The notes beneath the pieces are model-generated. The model saw nothing but the letters and a program-made list of their open reading frames with translations, was not told the origin of the DNA and made no database searches. The position numbers were made by a program, and so were the translations under genes. Below are positions 10,701-22,700 of a stretch of DNA of 64,000 nt, piece after piece; within the stretch, counting starts at the first letter, position 1; each line of letters begins with the position of its first letter. The DNA comes from Brasenia schreberi (lineage: Eukaryota; Streptophyta; Magnoliopsida; Nymphaeales; Cabombaceae), in contig JAYKKT010000055.1 in assembly GCA_036023115.1 (NCBI GenBank), positions 9,634,001-9,698,000 on the forward strand, in the 5' to 3' direction.

Positions 10701-13700
10701 CTCAGTGTTTACGTGTTTTTGTATCTTCGGACTAGCATAAATTCCTACAAAGAATAGAAAATCAAGTTGGGGTTGAAAATTTTTATGCCAAGATGATTAG
10801 GTTGGGGTGAAAATCGCGGTGCATCAACTTGTGATTATGGGAGATCTCTAAGAAAGTTGGGGTCCTGGAGTGGAGATGAAGAGACTGATTCTGTTGATAA
10901 GGTGCAAGCAGACAATGAATCCAAGCCTGGCATGGAGGATGTTGATCCTGACTTGGTCCCCAAAAGCTTTCCTGTTTGTGATGATCGTCATTCAGAGCTT
11001 ATTCCCTGCTTAGATAGAAACTTCATATATCAGTTGAGAGTAAAGCTGGACCTGAATTTGATGGAGCACTACGAGAGGCACTGCCCTCCTGCTGACAGGC
11101 GTTATAACTATTTTTCTCTCTACCTCGGAAATACCAGATCCCAATTAAGTGGCCCAAAAGCAGAGATGAAGTATGGAAAGCAAATATACCTCACACACAC
11201 CTTGCGCATGAGAAGTCTGATTAGAACTGGAAGAAGAGTATAATGCACTTATTGACAGAGAAGCCAGCATTTATGTGACTGTAATGGCTATGACAGTTAT
11301 TAAGACTGAATTGTATAGTGAATGTGACTGACTATTCGTATTCCCAAGAAAGTCTAAAGAATCTGATCGTGAAGGCATATGAACCATTAAATACTAGGGG
11401 TCCATCATTATAACATTTCAGGAGCGTAATTATTAAAGCTTACGGCCATCATTAATGTTGCAGTAATGGAAAGGTGTACCCATTTAAAGAATGGGTGACA
11501 TTTATTGGAAGAATACTGCAGCCACCTAAAACGTCTAAGAAGAGATTTAATTTGCAGCTGCTGAAAGTGTTTATGGGCTGCTTTAACTGTCTGCAGTTAT
11601 TGAAATATGGACGGCATGTATGGATGGTGGCTGCACACTTAATGTATGGCGGCTGTGGTGCATTGGTACAAGAGATCTTTTAATGCTCTTGAATTTCAAC
11701 AAGGGTGGCCCCCAGAGTAGGAAACATTGGACATCTCACTCGAATAGCAAACAAGATCATTTAGCAGGGGAGTGCACATATATTGGGATATCTTCAGGAA
11801 AAACTAATGTGTTACTGAAACATAATGTTGTGGAAAATATCTACCAATGGGCTTCCAGGCGCCCAAATGCACTGCAAGATCGAACAAGGGTCTGTGATGA
11901 TGATGACTTTCAAGACAGATTTTTTATGTTGCAGTTTTAGCAACTAACTTAAGCCAAGCATTTCGTTATGGCATTTATGCCAATGACGATATTGAAGAGG
12001 CTTAGGGATCCCTCGAGCGAGACAATGAGGATGCTTATTTTGATGATGAGTCTGCGGAAGTAGTCATCTCTTCTCTCAGGCTTGGGGATGACCATGACAG
12101 TGAGTCCCTCTTTACAAATTCCAATTGGTTTGCTTTTGAAGATGACCAAGCTGCTACTGAGCGGATGAACATTCAACTGAACCAGCAATTATTGAAATTA
12201 TGGACTGCACGTATTGGAAAGGGGTGAATTAAGTGCAGTAATAGGTTGGCGACTACAGTAATATATTGGAAAGGGAAGTGTTAAGTGCATTTATTACTCT
12301 TTGTATTAAAGTAATAAGGATTGAATTAAGTGCAGTAATATTGGAAAGGTGGCTGCACTCTTTGTATTTCCAAGAATATAAGGGATCACCCTTGCATTGC
12401 CGGTCCCAAGCCCGGATAAAGGAGGAGGGTTGTGTTAGGCTTCCGACAGCCAGCGTAAAACTTCGTCGGATTTCTACAACATGGATTACAAAAATTATGA
12501 GCATTGCTTTGGGGCGTCCCCGCCTAGCGACGTGCTGCAGAGCCCGAATGCAGTAAGAAGTAAGCAAGGGCCACTACATTTTCGTCCGAATGTAGTGAAT
12601 CAATTGCAGAGAGGGTTCCCACATCATGGACGGGTGTGGGTAAAGAAGTTAGTCCCACTACATTGCCGCCCGAATGTAGTGAAAAATTTTCAGAGAGGGT
12701 CTCCGCATTTTGATTATGGACGGATGCGGGGGGTAAGGAAGCTAGTCCTAGATAATAAGATTCGTATTGGTTCTTGGAATATCGGAACATTATCGGGTAA
12801 GCTAATGGAGGTGGTAGATACTATGATTCGGAGAAAGATTCATATTCTATGTTTACAAGAGACAAAATGGGTTGGAGAAAAAGCAAAGGAGATAGAGGAT
12901 ACAGGTTTTAAATTATGGTACTCAGGTAAAGAAAAGGCCCGAAACGGAGTTGGTATTATCATAAATAAAGATTTAAAGGAGAGTGTAGTAGACATACAAC
13001 GATATGGTAACCGAATCATGACATTGAAATTAGTGTTAGGAGCAGAGGTTTTGAATATAGTTTGTGCTTACGCACCCCAAGTAGGACTAGAAGATAGTAT
13101 AAAGACAGTTTTTTGGGAAGAGTTAGATAAGGTGTTTCAAAAGATTCCACAAAGGGAGATGATTTGTTTAGGAGGAGATTTAAATGGACATGTCGGTAAA
13201 GAGGCATTAGGATATCAAGGGATTCATGGAAACTTTGGTTATGGGGATATAAACAAGGAAGGTAGGGAGATTTTAAATTTTGCTATGTCATTTGATCTCT
13301 TTATAGTCAATACAATCTTCAAAAAACGAGATGAACATTTAATTACTTATAAGAGTGGCTTATCACACACACAAATTGATTACTTTATTTGTAGAAAAAA
13401 AGATAGAGCGTGTTGTAAAGATTGTAAGGTAATTCCAGGAGAAAGCTTAACCACCCAACATCGACTTTTAGTTATGGATTTACAAATAAAAAAATGGACA
13501 AAGAAGAAAAGAGTGCATCGAGCTATTCGGACTAAATGGTGGAACCTCAAAAGCGAGAAAGAAGGTATATTTAAACAGAAAGTCTTTCAAGGAGATGTTT
13601 GGAATTATGTTGGCACACCCTCTGATATGTGGAACAATATGGCTATACATATTAGGAAAGTGGCAAAAGATGTGTTAGGGGTATCTAAGGGAGGTGTACC

Positions 13701-16700
13701 GGCACAAAAAGAAGCTTGGTGGTGGAGTGAAATAGTACAAAATAAAATCAAGGCAAAGAGGGCATGTTACAAATTACATTACGCTAAGAAAACTAGTGAA
13801 ACTTTAGAAGCTTATAAGAAAGCAAAGAAGGAAGCAAAAAAGGCCGTTAGTGAAGCAAAAGCTAAGATTTGGGAGGACTTATATAAAAAACTCAACTCAA
13901 AAGAGGGTGAAAGAGATATTTTTAGGATAGCTAGGGCTAGAGATAAGAAAACTAAAGATCTAAATTTTGTTAGATGCATAAAAGACGAGGATGAAAAAAT
14001 TCTAGTGGCAAATGATGATATAAGAAATAGATGGAAAAACTATTTTTATAATCTTTTTAATGAAAATAAAGATGTTAGTATTAGTTTAGGAGATTTAGCC
14101 AAGTCAGAAAAGTATATAAACCACAATTTCTACCGACGTATTCAAAAGAATGAAGTCAAAGAGGCTCTTAAACATATGAAGAGTGGTAAATCGGTAGGAC
14201 CAGATAATATTCCTATAGAAGTTTGAAAAATACTAGGAGAAATAGGAATCACTTGGCTCGCAAGACTATTTAATGAAATATGGAAAAACTAAAAGATGCC
14301 CGAGGAATGGAGAGCAAGTACACTTATACCCGTATATAAGAACAAGGGAGACATTCAAAATTGTGTGAATTATCGAGGTATCAAGTTAATGAGTCATACT
14401 ATGAAATTATGGGAAAGAATTATCGAACGTAGGTTAAGACAAGTATCAAGTACAACAGAGAACCAATTTGGATTTATGCCAGGTAGATCTACTATTGAAG
14501 CGATTCACCTTCTGAGACGTCTTATGGAACATTTTAGAGCAAAAAAGAAAGACCTTCACATGATATTTATTGATCTAGAAAAAGCTTATGATAGGGTACC
14601 GAGGGAGGTTCTTTGGAGAACTTTAGAAAAAAGAGGTATCCCATTGACATATATTAACCTTATAAGAGACATGTATGATGGTGCAAAAACATGTGTGAGG
14701 ACTCATGAAGGAACGACAGACTTCTTTGAAGTTAATATTGGGTTACATCAAGGATCAACTTTAAGTCCATACTTATTTATAATGGTGATGGATGAGTTAA
14801 CAAAACATATTCAAGATGAAGTACCTTGGTGTATGTTATTTGCAGATGACATTGTATTAGTGGAGGAGTCTAAGGAAAAAGTTAATAGAAAATTGGAACT
14901 ATGGAGAGAAACATTAGAAAACAAAGGCCTCCGACTTAGTAGAACAAAGACAGAATATATGGAATGTAAGTTTGGTCATTTGGCTACTTCAGAGGACATA
15001 GAAATTAAAATTGGCACACATTGCATTCCCCAAAAGGAAAGTTTTAAATACCTAGGGTCAATTTTTCAAAGTGATGGAAGAATTGATGGAGATGTTACAC
15101 ATAGAATTAATGCTGGTTGGTTAAAATGGAGAGGAGCATAAGGTATTCTTTGTGATAAGAAGATACCATTAAAATTAAAAGGTAAATATTATAGAGCAGC
15201 AATTAGGCCTGCCATGTTTTATGGTTCTGAGTGTTGGGCAGTTAATCATCAACATGTACAAAAGATGTCTGTGACAGAAATGAAGATGTTGAGATGGATG
15301 AGTGGCCATACAAGAAAAGACCGTATACATAATGAGGTTATTAGAAATAAATTAGGAGTGGCATCAATAGAGGATAAAATGAGAGAACATCGTTTAAGAT
15401 GGTTTGGACATATAGAAAGAAGATCAAAAGAAGAACCTGTAAGAAGGTTAGAAAAACTAAATTTGGAAAGTATTAAAAGAGGTAGAGGATGACCACAAAA
15501 GTGTTGGAAAGAAACAATAAAGAATGATATAGTTTATTGGCAGTTAACTGCTAACATGGCACACGATAGGGATCTATGGAAACAAAGAATCCATGTAGCC
15601 GACCCCGTCTAGTATGGGAAAAGGCTTAGTTGTTGTTTGTTTGTTTGTTTGTTGTTTGGCAGCTGGAATTAAGTGCATATGGTGGCTGCACTTATTAGAA
15701 TGTGGGCTGGCGGCCCCATTTATTTAAGCAATAATGGCGAATGAACTTTAATGACGAGGATGGTGGATTTGCCCCAGATCGTGTGCTTGGTGATAAGAAA
15801 AGAATTTGTTTTAAGTGATTCTGCATATGATGGGAAGAATGTTAAGATGAAAATGAGTAGCTTATGTTGAAAAGCGTGTGTGTGCAGTCAAGTGTTTGAT
15901 GATGTTCAAGAGAAAAGTTTACTTGCACATAAAGTGTTCGATGGAATGCTCTAGAAGGAGATGATGAACATCAAGTATTTGAGGAAATGTTTAAGAGAAC
16001 TGGAAAATTCTTGTGAGGTTTGGCTGAGAAAAAGAGATATAAAGTAAACAAGTATGTTCAACAGAGTGCACTTGACTTCTAGGAATTAGGAATGAGAAAA
16101 AGAGATATAAAGTAAACAGGTATGTTCAACAGAGTGCTCTTAATGAGCAGAACGCTCTGCTTTAGACAAATAAATTGCACTTCCACTCTGCTAGCTCCTT
16201 GAATTTAGCGATGAAATCCCAAATAGAAACCTCTTTAAAATGATCACCAAGAAGTAGATCCAAATACTTAAACAACCAAGCCTGCAACTCAAAATAGATG
16301 CCAAGTGCCTCCCATCTAGTCCTCCTATAGGGATTATCTCACTCTTATGCAAGTTGACTCTTAATTCAGAGACTGCATGAAGCCCTAGAACTAGAAGGAT
16401 ACACCACAAGAAAAGCTTGTCATCATTAGCCCCACAAAAAAAATAGAATCATTTTGCAAACAATAAATGTGGCCCATGAATCATCCCACATTGCTAGAGC
16501 AATCCTCCACACTATCCATCAGACCCATGTTCACTGCAACAGGCAGCATTTTACTCAAAGCTTCCGTGACCAAAATAAACAATAGAGACAATTGATCCTT
16601 GCCTTGAGGCCCCTGTGGCTCCAAAAAAAACTGATAGCGAACCATTAGTCAAATGGAGAAAGAAGCAAAAGAGATACACCTGGCTATCCATTTCTTCCAA

Positions 16701-19700
16701 GTAGCCCCAAAAGCCATTCCATATCCAGCTAGCAGACTACTTTGAAACATGTATTTTTTCTGCAAAAAATCCACGACCTCATTTGTTGAAATCTTTCAAA
16801 TTTTGCCTCAGATCAGTTGTGTCATGCCCTGCCAGGTCTGTCTACATAGCATAGTGCATGCTCACACGGTCATGCCATGTGGCAAAGTCTAGTATGTTGA
16901 AGAATATGATAATTTAGTATTTCTAGTAATTTTGTAGATTTTATGTATTATTGTAATAGTCCTTATTACCAAGGGCAGTTTGGTCATTTTATGTTTAACA
17001 GTCCATTATGACTGAACAATTTGTATTAGGTTTAAGGGTTTCTTATTGATAGAGAGAGAAAGAGGGGGGGGGGGGGGCTCCATTGGAGGGCCTGTCTCCT
17101 CCAATCTCCATACCCTTCAATCTTTTTCCTGTGTTTTTCCATACTTAGGGCTATCAAATTATTTGTCCTTGATGAATTTGATGAGATGTTGAGCCGAGGG
17201 TTCAAGGATCAGATATACGATGTCTATAGATATCTTCCATCAGAGCTTCAGGTTGTATTAATTTCTGCAACAATGCCCCAACGAAATTCTGGAGATTACT
17301 AGCAAGTTCATGACTGATCCTGTTTGTGTACTTGTCAAGTGTGATGAGTTGACGTTGGAGGGAATTAAGCAGTTCTTTGTGGCTGTTGAGTGGGAAGAGT
17401 GGAAATTTGATACGCTTTGTGACTTGTATGATACCCTCACGATTACTCAAGCTGTTATATTCTTCAATACAAAGCGAAAGGTGGATTGGCTGATAGAAAA
17501 GATGCGCAACAATAATTTCACTGTGTCCTCCATGCACGGGGACATGCCTCAGGAGAGAGATGTTATAATATCTATGGTGATCAGAACGCATGTTGTTTTG
17601 ACATTAGACCGCTCTGGACCTCTTGTCGATTTGGCCGAAAGGGAATTGCCATAAACTTCGTCCAATGTGATGACATTATGATTTTGAGAGACATTGAACA
17701 ATATTACAGTACACAGATAGATGAAATGCCGATGAACGTTGCTGATCTGATATGAATCGAGTTGCAAAGCTGTAGTAAATGGTGTGCTAAAGACATTTGC
17801 AGAGTTAACATGCTTATGTTGCAGCTTGTAGAGTTTGCATTGGAGTTGTTTGGTATGTTCTTTAGAATTGTTTGATGAGGTGTGGGCATTACTTCAATAA
17901 CATTTTGTCTTTTTTGAAAAAGATAATTTTACTTTTTGAATATCAAATGCTAGAAAAAGTAAATAGCATATCTGATTTTATGGAAAAGGTGATTTTCAAA
18001 AAGATGACTTTCCTGACTTTGTGGGAAAGCGAAACAAAAAAATAGTTATGGAAGATCACCTTCCTGATTTCGTGGAAAATATAAGATCAAAGGAGGAGAA
18101 AATCAAGATAAGGATGATCCCACGATTTTAGAAAAGAAAGTTGTTAACCGCTGCACATCATCTGTATAAAGAAAGTGGTTGTAGAGAAAGGAAGGATAAA
18201 AAGGAAGGTTGGTTGCCAATGGGTTGCCAAAGTCATGTTAGAGTATGGCCATCCATTCCAGATTTTGTGTGATGTGCTGAAAAAGGAAGGGTTATTGTGG
18301 TATAAGGTTGGTAGAAAAAGCAAAGAGGTGTCAGAAAGTGTTATAAAAAATAGTGAAAACTCCAGATTTCTCCTATCTTTCTCTCTAATTAATAAGTAGT
18401 GAACTATCCCAAGTGTTGACATTTCTTCGCTTGCTAGAATGTTAGTATCTACATTTTCATATTCTAATGAAACACCTTGCAAGAGATCAAATACCTTTCT
18501 TTTTTCAAATTCATTTTTCCCTTCACATTCGTTACATTATATCATGGTGAAATAATCTAATCCGTCTCATAGTCCTCTTAATTCTATGTAATACTCACTG
18601 ATGGATTTTTTACCTTGCTCGCACTTTTAAATTTTTTCAAAGAGTTCTTACTCCTTTGCAATATTCTTTTTTCATGAATCAACTTGACATCATTGAGTTT
18701 ATCAACCACATAGCTACTAGGGCATCTTCTCTTTTCCATTTAGGATATTCTAAACTCCCTAAATCTGGTTTTACACACTAACCAGTTAGGTATTTGGTCT
18801 TATCCTTTGCCCTAACACAAAGTAGAATAGATCTAAACCATTCCAAGTAGTTTTGCCGTCGAGCTTGATGTTTGTGATAACAAAGGGGTTATTCCTATTT
18901 GACTGTATCAGTCGGTCTGCCATTATCCTATTTTTAACTTCCTTTTTTTAGAGATTAGGTTTTCTAGACCAGATTGTAGTTGCTTGAACGGATGAAAGCA
19001 TAATCCTCACGGACTGGTTGTACTATTACTTCCTCATTGTCTGACGAGATTTGGCCGTGCGATTTTCTTCTTCGCCTCAATTTGCTAGCTTTAATACCAT
19101 GTTGACTGAATTGGATGCGAAAATAATGAAAAACTTTATTGAAATAGTAAAGGAAGATGTGTAGGTTTGGGTACGACCCTTCTATGGGTGTCAGCTGCTT
19201 CTTTCATGTCTCTCTTCTTTTCTTACTTCTAAACCTAATCACTAACAACCTATTTAAATACAAATTATTTTAACTGAAAGATTAAATTACCCCTACTTAG
19301 TTATTACATTAATATAACACATAGCATGGTATTTTTTGACATTCTTTCAGGCACCATAATAGATAAAATTCACAAGAATCACAAATAGACATGCAAGTTC
19401 CAAACCTTCGTATTTGGAACAAAATAGACTTACTTAACAATCATATGCAAATTCATAGTGCATACTTTGTCATATGATTAGTAATAAAAATGACCTAACC
19501 TGAACATCGTTCATATTCATTCTTTTCTCTTTCTAGGCACCAGGTAGGCTACATGCTCATCCGTTGACAATCCATGTTGAACTCCCTCACAAAGATTTCG
19601 TTTGACCAACATTCAATTTTCACAACTAGCTCATTTAGCATTACATGAGAGCACACTGTTGAGAAGATGATCCAAGATCTGGATCCATTCCATGATTGGA

Positions 19701-22700
19701 TCAGTTTAGGGGAAGCCTTAAAAATATATTAGATATATTATAATGAGGGTATTTTAGTCTTTTAACTTAGAAAAGACTTTATAAGTGTTTTGTTGTAACC
19801 CTAAAGGAGAGAATAATAAAATAAGAAGAGAGTAGGAGCTGCCAAAGAGCATTTTCTTGAACGTGTCTTCAACTGCCTAGTATGGGCTTGAAAATTCTTG
19901 CTATCGAATAATTTTTTTTATTTATTCTCTCAACATGGTATTAGAGCGGGTGAAGACACCGCGGGCTGCTACTAGTGGTGGTGATCTCATCCAAGCAACA
20001 ATCACATGTTGTTGAGTGCACAAATAGAACGGTTGACTGCAATTTTTGCAAAATTAGAAAGTTGGTGATTGATTGAGTTCGTGTGGGGACAACCCAAAGT
20101 TGTGAAGCAGTCACAACAAAAGAAAATACTCACTGTATGGTGGATAAAGGCAAACAAGTTGAGGGCTTATATCAATCTCTTGAAAACCAATCAAAAAAAA
20201 AACTACAGATCTTTCATATTACAAACATCAAATTAGATGGTAGAAATTACGTAGAGTGGGCCATATCATTGAAATTGGCAATTTTGGCTAAAAGATAGGA
20301 TTATTTTATTGGAGCATGATGCCTTAATGAGAATAGTTTCACTTATTTCAAGTGGTGAAAAGATGACGCCCTTGCATCTTCAAGGTTGCTGCAATCCATG
20401 GCACCTTCGATTAGACAAACCTTTATGTATCTAGGATCAACAACCGAGATTTGGAACGCTGCTTCATAGGCGTATTCAAAGAGAAAAAATGTTGCTAAGG
20501 AATATGAGGTTTTGATTTTGGAGAAGATTAGAAAGTGTAGATAAGGAAGTCAAACAATTAGTAACTACTATGCAGATCTATGCAATCTATGGGACAAATT
20601 GAAGTTCTACACTCGTATTAAATGTTCTACTTGTTAAAAAGAATGAAATGAAGAGACTGAAAAGCGAAAAGTTTTTGACCTTTTTTTATTATGAAGCAGT
20701 TAAAGTTAACATCCTTGGGAGAGAAAAACTACCCTCCTTGAGTACAATTTATTCATTATTACCTTAATAGGAGGATAGAAGAGCACTAGACAAGGAAGAA
20801 ATAATAACTTCACAAGACTGCATTCATTTAAAAGAACCAAAATTCATCCAACTGAGAGAGAGAGGAGGATATGGCACTCGAGGAAGCGGGCATGCAACTT
20901 TCATGTGTGATGAGAAAGATACATCAAGAACAAAGCATACCAAGGAAATATACTAGAAACTCCATCAAATCATTCACGTATGGGTACCATAACATAATTA
21001 ATAAAGCGGATACAGGGTTTAGAGTTGTGACTTGGAGAGTAACTATCTACTTTAGAGTCTCATGCAACTATGACACATTCCTCATTTATAGTGATTGGTA
21101 ATCCTACTCCCTCTTTAGCTAGAATATGGATTGTTGATTCTGGGACCAGAAGTGCTTATCTAATTACTACCCCTCCATAACAAAGAGCCAATTATGTCCC
21201 TAGTTTCTCATAAACTTATTGTCTGTGAGATTCTTGACCAAAGATCTAAATTGTTCATTGACCTTCTCTTTATTTGGTTGTGTATTTCATGATCAGAACA
21301 CGGGGAAATCTTTGGTCATGGTAGCTTGAGGAAAGGACTTTATATTCTTGAAGAACCTCAAACAAGACTCTCAACTTGCAATCTGTCAGTCATGACTATA
21401 ACAAAAGCTGAGATCAAGCTATAGCATGATTGTCTTGGTCATTTATCCTTGTCGAAGATCAATTATGTTGTTCCTAAAATTTTTTGTGAACCTAATAATG
21501 TAGTCCTCCAATGCGATATTTGCTAAAAAGCAAAACATCATCGTTCTTTTTTTCTGTCTAGTGAGTCTAAGGTGTCAAAACCTTTTGAGTTAATTCATTA
21601 TGATGTTTGGGGTCCTTGTCCTATTACTTCTCTTAGTGGTCATAAATATTTTCTCCTTTATTGATGATTATACTCAATTTACTTTTATCTATTTAATGAA
21701 ATCTAAAGATGAAGTTTATAAATTTTTTCGTGTGATTCATCAGTTCATTGAAAACTAGTTTCACTCATCTCTAAAGATTCTTCATTTTGATAATATTGGA
21801 CAATATATGTCAAACCTGTTATGGGATCACTTACACAAATACATCATGCATCAAACATCTTGTTCTAACACCCCATAATAAAATGGTGTGGCTAAAAAGA
21901 AGATTAGGCATATTCTTAAAGCAAGAACTTTGGTTATTGGGTGTAATGCTCTTAAATTGTATTGGGGTGATAGGTATGTTAACTTCAGCCTATCTCATTA
22001 ATAGGATGCCAAGTTTTGTTCTTAATGGTGAGTCTCTTTGGAAAGTTGTTGATCTCGAAGACAAAGTATTTAATATTCAACCTTGTATCTTTGGTTGTAC
22101 TTATTATGCTCATATTTATTCCCATGCTCATGATAAACTGGATCCTAGAGTTACTAAATGCATTTTTATTGGATATTCAACATATCAAAAGGGTATAGTG
22201 CTAAACTTACATGTCCTTGGATGTCACCTTCTTCGACTCAACCCCCTTATTTTTAGTCCAAGGGGGAGTTCCCTAGTTCTTTTGTGAAACCTACTCATGT
22301 TCTACCTATAAGTTTAATAAATTGTGAACTGAAATTAAATGATAATACAAAGATTGGTGCAAATTGTAAGGATACAAAAGTATATATGCACAGGAAGAGG
22401 AAGGTGGTGATGCCGAATACTTAAGTTCACATGACCAATGATTCTTCTTCAGCTTTATATCAATCCTCTTTAGAGGTACTACAATATTTGAACTAGAACT
22501 CCCTATTGCTATTAGAGAAGGTAAGAAAACATGTATTATTTATCTTTTTTCTTAATGTGTCTCCTACCATAGTACTTTAGGAAACTATCAAAACTTTGTT
22601 ATGAATGTTGGATTACTTTCTATATCAAAGAACTTCAAGGAGGCAAATCAATCTTCAAGGTGGAAGGAAGCTATGCAAAGTGAGTTGATGGCTTTGTTGA

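Larger units (their letters stand above)
9920..16025 (+). mobile_element. Chimeric non-autonomous LTR element II carrying PMT and SAPS gene pieces
   Basis: A 5' LTR (9920-10248) of the same family as element I is followed directly by the primer site TGGTATCAGAGCC. The interior has no recognisable gag-pol but holds fragments of a PMT-type methyltransferase (10863-11235) and a SIT4-associated protein (11815-12190), then PPR-like VFD motifs (15885-16010). RTE copy A is nested at 12379-15657. No 3' LTR is present; the element ends near 16025 where L1 sequence resumes, so the right end was lost. The stretches 10262-10860, 11240-11810 and 15658-15880 contain nothing I can name. Confidence 0.78.

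Noticed and set aside
12266..12567. Open frames on both strands at the 5' end of RTE copy A
   Set aside because: They span the host/LINE junction and the LINE 5' UTR; not conserved as proteins between copies.
13016..13207. Minus-strand open frame within RTE copy A, repeated at 52994-53185 and 44453-44644
   Set aside because: It is the reverse shadow of the conserved endonuclease coding sequence; it recurs only because the LINE copies are similar.
16895..17146. This LTR as the 3' LTR of element II
   Set aside because: No polypurine tract precedes it; L1 sequence lies between, and it differs considerably from the LTR at 9920-10248.
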